NCBI RefSeq assembly: GCF_037975245.1
Contig: NC_092581.1
Coordinates: 1,314,501 to 1,378,500, forward strand
Source of the DNA: Apostichopus japonicus
Lineage: Eukaryota > Echinodermata > Holothuroidea > Aspidochirotida > Stichopodidae
Length of the DNA stretch: 64,000 nucleotides
Reading direction: 5' to 3'
Made by a program: the position numbers and the translations under genes
In this document: positions 60,301-64,000 of the stretch, piece by piece
How the letters are laid out: the number at the start of each line of letters is the position of its first letter
How positions within the stretch are numbered: the first letter of the stretch is position 1
Notes under the pieces: generated by a model
The model's database searches: none
Seen by the model: the letters and a program-made list of their open reading frames with translations, nothing else
Told to the model about the DNA's origin: nothing

Positions 60301-62490
60301 TAGCTCTCTTTGTCATCAAACCGGTAAGGCTAAAACTTATTGTCCTACTTTGGCCAAGAAGAGGCACTTCCTAGGGTACGTACACATTCACTAGTTACTC
60401 GATCGAATAGGATGGAAATTTAAACATGGCTGTGTAATTTTATCGGTCGAATGTAACCTCACGCGAAGCGTACAAGAAAATTTTGGCTGAAGATGCCTCC
60501 CAGATCGCTGGAAATGGCACTTCCCAGGCCTTGTAAGTTGCATCTTAGCATTTTCTCTTTTGAAATTACTAGCGATATCATAAAAACATTAAAAAAAAAA
60601 TTAAAAATAGGCTCAAGGGGGGGGGGGGGGCTTAATTCTATCCATCTATATTTACTAAAGGAAAAGTAACAGGGTATAAAGTTCTTGTAGTTCTTGCCAC
60701 TGTTTCTACTCCCATGATATTGTTAGTGCAGTCCTGTGAAGGCAGACTAGTACTAGATGTAATAGTTCTTGAGATCTGTAAATAGTTTTACTATAAATAC
60801 ATAAAAAACAAATTTTGTACTTTACACTTTACATGAATGAGAGCATCAATTGCTGTGCCTTTATTGTCATGACTGAAAGATTAGTTTCTGTTGTATTAGA
60901 GTAAGGAACAGTTGGTTGTGTGGAGGATTTTCGGATTATCCAAATTGTATCGCATATCTGTGTTACCTGTCATATGTATTACATCATACATGCAGAGGGG
61001 ATTTTATCCATGATAGCAAATACTATACAAGTGCACAGATATTGCAGTTTTTGTAGACAGTAAAGTTCAGAACCATGGTCTTTATATGACTAAATATATT
61101 CCATAACATGTCCATCTATAACTGATGCCACAAATTATTGGTTCAGTTTGTGACAGTTTTTCTTCTTCCAAGTCAAATTTCTGTGTGTCAATTCACAGAA
61201 GCTGTATAGCACACCTGTCTCTTTCGATATCAAAAGTGTATTAAAGCAAATAAAATGCGTTTGAGCACAAGAGAAATATTTTTTCATTGTTTGAGTTTAC
61301 TAACCCTTCTATTGCTGAACTTTTAAATTATTATGATCCAACTGTATCGTCTCTGTGTTGTAACCATGGAGACCACAAATTTCAGGATGTCGTACTTGTA
61401 ACCTTCATCCATTCGAAATGACCAATCTATATGAGCGATAAATGTGGACATTTGTCTTTTGTTCATCTCGCTGGAGCCTAACTTAGAGATATTATATCCA
61501 CAATCTTTGCAATAAATGCAAAACAAGGGAGTTTTCACTTCGATGGGGTAAATAATACCGATCTGATTCTCTCTCAATCTTACCATTTACAGATCGTGAA
61601 CGAGGCTGCAAAGTTCCGGTACAGGAGCGGTAATCTTTTCAACGTTGGAGGCTTAACAATTCGGGCTCCTTGGGGTGCTGTTGGTCATGGTGCCCTCTAT
61701 CACTCACAGAGCCCAGAAGCTGCATTTGCGAGTTGTCCAGGTTTGAAGGTTAGCACTTCACGTGTGACTTGTTGCCGTCCAAATGATGGTATTTCGTTTT
61801 TGTTTCCTCAATGAGCAAGCTATTATGTTACACAGAAGATAATGAAGTTAACATCACAAGGTATACTAGGGGTTGTATCTTAAGGTGTGTCTTTATTCTT
61901 TTCAACTGCCATCTCCAACCCAATTTATAATGTAAATTGTAATGTAAGTACCATAAGACCCTTAGGTATCCTTTTCTATAGGCATTCTTAAGAAAATATG
62001 TCTTATTTTAAGGTTATTGCTTTGCCCCCCCCCCCACCCATCCCACCACCATACCATAGTCTCATGCTTATTCCTAACTCTGCAGTGGTCTTCATGGGTT
62101 TGTTTTTAATATGCTGAAATTAAATGAAACAAAGATTATTTTGATGTAAGCTGCACAATAGATGCAATAAGTATTCTTAGCAAGTCTAGATCTGTTGTTA
62201 TATTCTAAAGTTCACCCACTATTCCCCCCCCCCATCCCCGCTCCATCACCTGTCATATAAACCAAATATGATGGTTGGCTTTGTGTCCCCTTTAACCCAA
62301 ACCAAAGTTACTCTAAAAGAGTAGTCAATTAGTCACAATTTGACCTACTTTTCCCTTATATTCTTGCTGTGCATTATTCAGGCATGAGACTCTTCCGCGG
62401 AAACGCGGATTTCCGATTTTTTTTTTTTCATTTTCGCGTTTTTTTCTCGTAATTCGCGTTTTTTATTATTTTTTTCATTTAATTTAATTT

Positions 62491-62523
<33 letters not shown>

Positions 62524-63901
62524 GCCGAACATGCTGGACTGTGAAGGGAAGGAGCACCGAATTTGACCAGTGGTGGAATCAAGTAGCACAAAGCAAGCAA
62601 AAAAGCCTTTTTTTGGTTCAAAAAAGCTAATGGATAAATTATACAAGCAGAAATTCCACACATTTTTGGCGAGTTACGTGATGTGATAGATTCCATCTAG
62701 AGTCCACCATTTTGCATCTAAGCCCTCCTTACCTGACAAAAAATTTCTAAAGGGGAGGGGACACCCCCTCCCCTTAAACCCCTCCCCCAGGACGGCGATC
62801 GATAAATTTCAGATTTTTTTTCCCCTGCTCAGTCTCATCCCTGATTATTAATACATAATTATTATTATTACAGTTCTAGTACATGTAACTGTGTATCTTA
62901 GCTTAGCTAAAGTCCAATTTCATGAAAGGTTAGGTTGTCTGTGTTTATGCATAGCCCCATCTAATAAGAGCATGATATGTTTGAAGTGGTAATCCTCCCA
63001 AAACAGTCAATCTGGTCCTTCAAAATTGCTACAAAAATAATAAAATAGCTTCAAAACTAGTCAAGTTTGGTTTGTCAAATTACCAACTCCTTATCCAAAA
63101 TGATCTTCTGTACAGGTGGGTCAAATTGACAGATATGGCAGGTTATAAGTGGCCACTTTATTATTATTATTATTATATATATCTATAGATATATATATAT
63201 ATGTTTTTGCAATGGCAATTAAGGAGCTGAAAAATCCAGAACACTGAGAAAAGATCCAGCTTCTAACAGGAATAAATCTGGGGGTCCTGCTTTATATGAG
63301 GACACCATAACCACTAGGCTATGGACACTGATTGTATGTTCAGAGGTTCAAAACCAGTAAGGAAAGTCGCCAGTCCACTGTAGGCTTTTGCTAGTCCTGT
63401 GTTGGTGGCATATTTTCCATTCTCTAGAGATTAAGCATGATGCTAACCAACTCCAAATTATTCGTGATTCCTAAAGCCGGATCTAGATACATATACAGTA
63501 ATAAATATGTAAATATATAGATATAGATATATTTACAATTTTCTATCAGAGATGATAAAAAGCTACCAGTGTTATGTTTATGTTGGGTGACTGCTGTTTT
63601 CCAAGAATAGTAATCGTACTCTGTTGTTGACCCCTTTTATGATAACATTTCATTGCAAGCCATACCAGGATAATATTTCCATAGAAAATTCAAATTTGTT
63701 GTCAGTTCACACAGAGGAAACAGCTTGAATCTGATTACAAGATTACAGTCAGCTCAGTTTACTTGTTTATATTTGTCTCCATCTTTCTGCAGGTCGTTGT
63801 ACCTAGAAGTCCAATCCAAGCCAAGGGTCTCCTTCTTGCCTGCATTCGAGATAGAAATCCATGCATTTTCTTTGAACCAAAAGTACTTTACAGAGCAGCA
63901 G
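54397..63901 (+). CDS. BCKDHB: Branched-chain alpha-keto acid dehydrogenase E1 beta subunit, 5' six exons
   Basis: Exons: 54397-54541, 56199-56276, 57881-57949, 59264-59397, 61593-61748 and 63793-63901; phases all agree and give about 230 residues before the window ends (family length about 390). The N terminus is rich in Arg, Lys and Ser and lacks acids ([18 protein letters not shown]), as expected of a mitochondrial presequence. Family landmarks follow in order: [34 protein letters not shown] with the Glu that contacts thiamine diphosphate; [45 protein letters not shown] with the active-site His; and [15 protein letters not shown]. The protein pairs with E1 alpha as a heterotetramer that decarboxylates the keto acids of Val, Leu and Ile in the mitochondrial matrix. 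The C-terminal transketolase domain lies outside. Confidence 0.97.
54542..56198 (+). other. BCKDHB intron 1
   Basis: 1.66 kb with no repeat or exon recognised except a C-run/A-run at about 56142-56160, about 40 bases before exon 2. Confidence 0.6.
57440..57755 (+). mobile_element. tRNA-derived SINE in BCKDHB intron 2
   Basis: The head has GTCAAGTGGTTAAGGCAGTGG (A box region) and CAGGTTCGAGTCTTGGCCAG (B box region), then a body with CCTTGGGGAAGGGCACTTT and CACCCAGGTGTATAAATGGG, and a tail ending in TCTAAATATTATCATTATT. This layout is that of widespread invertebrate tRNA-SINEs. It ends about 125 bases before exon 3. Confidence 0.85.
57950..59263 (+). other. BCKDHB intron 3
   Basis: No recognised repeat or exon. 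Confidence 0.5.
59398..61592 (+). other. BCKDHB intron 4
   Basis: 2.2 kb; holds C- and G-runs (59458, 60618) and a short duplication of ACATGGACATATGATAT near 60100-60150. No exon or mobile element that I can support. Confidence 0.5.
62373..62849. mobile_element. MITE with CAGGSATGAGAC inverted ends in BCKDHB intron 5
   Basis: The element at 62379-62843 (465 bp) starts CAGGCATGAGAC and ends GTCTCATCCCTG (11 of 12 inverted matches). Both sides carry ATTATT (62373-62378 and 62844-62849). It includes an internal poly-T run (about 30 bases, 62493-62522). Termini resemble hAT, but the visible 6-bp duplication is short of the usual 8. Confidence 0.72.
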
Positions 63902-64000
63902 GTGAAATGTTTTTTTTTTTTATTTTTTTTTTATATTGTTGCTTTTGGCTTTTACATATTTTGCCTTATTGGTTCTATATATTGAATATTTTGGTTTTGT

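Overview
This is a eukaryotic nuclear genome window: genes are split by GT-AG introns, coding density is low, and simple repeats, minisatellites, SINE, LINE and hAT-type fragments are abundant. The gene set is animal (a full adenylate kinase 9, an alpha-tubulin with the metazoan intron after ATG, BCKDHB, an M1 aminopeptidase). Intron sizes and repeat style suggest a marine invertebrate, perhaps an echinoderm such as a sea cucumber. That taxonomic guess rests on general impression only.

Layout. (1) 1-1853, minus strand: the first three coding exons of an M1 aminopeptidase with an N-terminal membrane anchor; the gene continues past base 1. (2) 1869-8660: no gene, with a 2-kb cluster of TA, GGAT and GAT microsatellites. 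(3) 8765-43786, minus strand: a complete adenylate kinase 9 (AK9) gene. I could splice it by hand into 32 coding exons with consistent phases, giving about 2,012 residues. It has four P-loops (GKPGAGKT, GPPLSGKT, GPRGAGKS, GPPKCGKT), five Cys-Pro-Val-type modules and long acidic/Lys-rich linkers. (4) 43979-44665: a 5'-truncated CR1/L2-like LINE. (5) 46064-50900, plus strand: a three-exon alpha-tubulin gene, complete, with some isotype-like differences. (6) 50940-54396: intergenic, with a long TA tract, a hAT-type element with a perfect 8-bp target duplication, and a tRNA-derived SINE. (7) 54397-63901, plus strand: the first six coding exons of BCKDHB (branched-chain keto acid dehydrogenase E1 beta), which runs off the right edge.

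The genes do not form a pathway. AK9 and alpha-tubulin lie head to head about 2.3 kb apart and both serve microtubule-based or ciliary structures, so shared regulation is possible but unproven. I found no unknown multi-gene system. The more unusual observations concern AK9 architecture: three separate tandem duplications each copy a splice junction (exon 24 donor, exon 28 donor, exon 4 acceptor) into the adjacent intron; a hAT-type element lies with its target duplication at intron position +6 of exon 21; and a run of symmetric phase-1 acidic exons forms a potentially adjustable linker.
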